Assembly (NCBI GenBank): GCA_019155205.2
Contig: JAHNZQ020000308.1
Span: forward strand, 4,157,858 to 4,221,857
DNA from: Gracilaria vermiculophylla
Lineage: Eukaryota > Rhodophyta > Florideophyceae > Gracilariales > Gracilariaceae
Direction: 5' to 3'
Length of the DNA: 64,000 nt
The notes under the pieces were generated by a model. It saw nothing but the letters and a program-made list of their open reading frames with translations. It did not search any database and was not told the origin of the DNA. Below, in pieces: positions 62,650 through 64,000 of the stretch (the stretch's first letter is position 1; every line of letters begins with the position of its first letter). The translations under genes and the position numbers were made by a program.

Positions 62650-63631
62650 ATGCACCTATCAGCCGCAATGTCTCGCGATCCTAACGCTCGTGCACCACCC
62701 ACAGACTCGGACACCACCGCCCATCGCCCCCCGTCGTCCACCGCCGGGGCGCAGCAACCCCCCACACTTGCACCGCCGCTTCATCACCGCGCATCGCCGC
62801 CACCGCTGTCCATTCCGTCACCCGCCGCACTTCCCGCACGCTCAGTGTCTCAAGCGTTCAATGAGGGCAGGACACCTCACGCGCTCCCGTCTCCCCAGTG
62901 CGCAACGTACGGCACGCACGTCATGGCGCCGCAACCACCACCGCCGCCATTGCAGCCGACGTACGCGCCGCAGCCCAGTCCGTTGCAGCGACGCTACGCG
63001 CCGTCGTCGTCGCGCAGGGTTGCCATCAACTCGTTGCTCGATGAGAGGGCGCACGCGCACGGCGTGCACGCCTATCAACCAGCGCTGCCGCCCATCTCGT
63101 CGCACATGTCGCCCGCGCGCCCGCACGCTAACTTGTACAACAACCAACTACAAACCAACTGCGTCGCGCCGCACCTGCGCCGCCTGCATATCGGAAAGGA
63201 GAACCGCGTGCGCAAGTGCGGCGGCAAAGCGGGGCGCGTCATTCCGTGCCCGTACCGCGGCTGCCCCAAGACCTTTTCGCGCAACTCCAACTTGAAAGGT
63301 ACGTGAGCGAGAGCGCAGCGACCGCGCGGCGCCGCGACCAAGCTGCGGTTCTGACGCGCCTGTTGCGCCGTTTCTGCCCGCGCTGTGCGAATTGCGCGTG
63401 CGCAGTGCACATGAGGATTCACACGGGCACGTACCCGTTCGGGTGCCACCTGTGCGAGCGCAAGTTCATGTGGTCTTCCAGCCTGCACTGGCACCTCAAG
63501 TGGCACGAGAAGCAGGAGCCGCAGGGTGGCGGCAGCGGGCGCTCATGCAACTGCGCGTGCCCGATGCACGACCGCACGTCGCCGGTGTCGCAGGCGAGCA
63601 GCGACGGTGATGGCGCCGCCGCCGCCGGTGC

Positions 63632-63668
<37 letters not shown>

Positions 63669-63716
63669 GCCGCCGCTGCCGCCGCCGCCGCCGCCACAGG
63701 CAGTCCGACGCCGTAG
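62650..63716 (+). CDS. Two-finger C2H2 zinc-finger protein (one intron)
   Basis: Two exons, 62650-63298 and 63406-63716, give 319 aa. Residues 1-185 are Pro/Ser/His-rich and disordered. Finger 1 (CPYRGCPKTFSRNSNLKVHM then RIH) is split by the intron between Lys and Val; finger 2 is CHLCERKFMWSSSLHWHLKW followed by H. The inter-finger linker TGTYPFG is TGEKP-like. A Cys-rich motif SCNCACPMH and poly-Ala tail follow. The exon junction G|TG restores the finger exactly. ATG 62650 was chosen; ATG 62668 is an alternative. A TATA box at 62404 and an AATAAA at 63733 frame the gene. Probably a DNA-binding transcription factor. Confidence 0.85.
63299..63405 (+). other. Spliceosomal intron within finger 1
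   Basis: Donor GTACGTGAGC at 63299, acceptor GTGCGCAG ending 63405; 107 nt, phase 1. Without splicing, exon 1 reaches a stop within a few codons and finger 1 loses its His ligands. Confidence 0.85.
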
Positions 63717-63732
63717 TTGACAGCAGGCGCGC

Positions 63733-63738
63733 AATAAA
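63733..63738 (+). terminator. Probable poly(A) signal
   Basis: AATAAA 16 nt after the stop codon of the zinc-finger gene. The short 3'UTR this implies is plausible but unproven. Confidence 0.4.
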
Positions 63739-64000
63739 CATCACTTGGCCAGCAGCTGCAGCGGCGCGTCAGGCGGAGGGCGCACGCGCGGCGGCAAGCG
63801 CGCGCGCTGTAATCGCGCGCGCGCAGCCACCAATCACAGCGGCGCCGCACCGCAGGCAAGCGCGGCGGCGCGCATTCAACAATGCATGCCGCGCGCGGCC
63901 GCGCGTTGCGCCCGTCCCATTCCTCTCCCCTCTCCCCGCGGCGGCGGCGGCGGCCGCCGCGCCCGTCCGTCCGGCGCCGCGGCCGCCACCGCGCGCGGAA

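Overview
This is eukaryotic nuclear DNA, most likely from a red alga (Rhodophyta). Most coding regions are single open frames. I could place only two introns, both about 105 nt with GT..AG ends. A Toc34-like GTPase points to a primary plastid, and the gene set otherwise includes a Cdc73/Paf1C subunit, Golgi proteins (SYS1, Yip1 family) and class IV HDAC. The lineage is inferred from these traits; no rRNA or other marker gene is present. Composition is a strong mosaic: very GC-rich, CpG-dense, homopolymer-C-rich stretches alternate with AT-rich gene-poor stretches (about 4.6-8.1, 11.0-12.7, 34.4-38.3 and 56.0-57.2 kb). Four 100-N placeholders mark assembly gaps (20049, 35126, 46007, 62118), three of them next to long C/G runs. 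Layout, 0-20 kb: a truncated MDR-type ABC transporter (-), class IV HDAC (-), an AT-rich desert, a Yip1-family Golgi protein (-) divergent from a senescence/spartin-domain protein (+), a UVR-motif plus beta-propeller protein (+) convergent with a GT-A glycosyltransferase (-), and a small unknown gene (+). Layout, 20-43 kb: a casein-kinase-1-like kinase (+), then two large secreted malectin/IPT/glucose-sorbosone-dehydrogenase paralogs arranged head to head (- at 22.4-26.7 kb, + at 31.2-34.4 kb), GA microsatellites around a gap, Cdc73 (+) convergent with a GT4 glycosyltransferase (-). Layout, 43-64 kb: SYS1 (+), the Toc34-like GTPase (-), a five-finger C2H2 protein (+), a low-complexity unknown (+), an organelle-type RNase III-domain protein with a partly degenerate active site (-), a polyamine-synthesis gene, and a two-finger C2H2 protein with one intron (+). 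The most notable locus is at 58.25-61.2 kb. One frame encodes an intact S-adenosylmethionine decarboxylase (AdoMetDC) fused to an ornithine-decarboxylase-like domain that has lost most cofactor-binding residues. It is preceded by a three-codon uORF and a 51-codon uORF whose last 21-27 residues align without gaps with the polyamine-sensing uORF peptide of land-plant AdoMetDC mRNAs. A 188-bp tandem repeat follows its stop codon. Together these suggest a polyamine-regulated enzyme carrying a built-in pseudo-ODC domain. The genes do not form operons; apart from the malectin pair they look like independent housekeeping or secretory genes.
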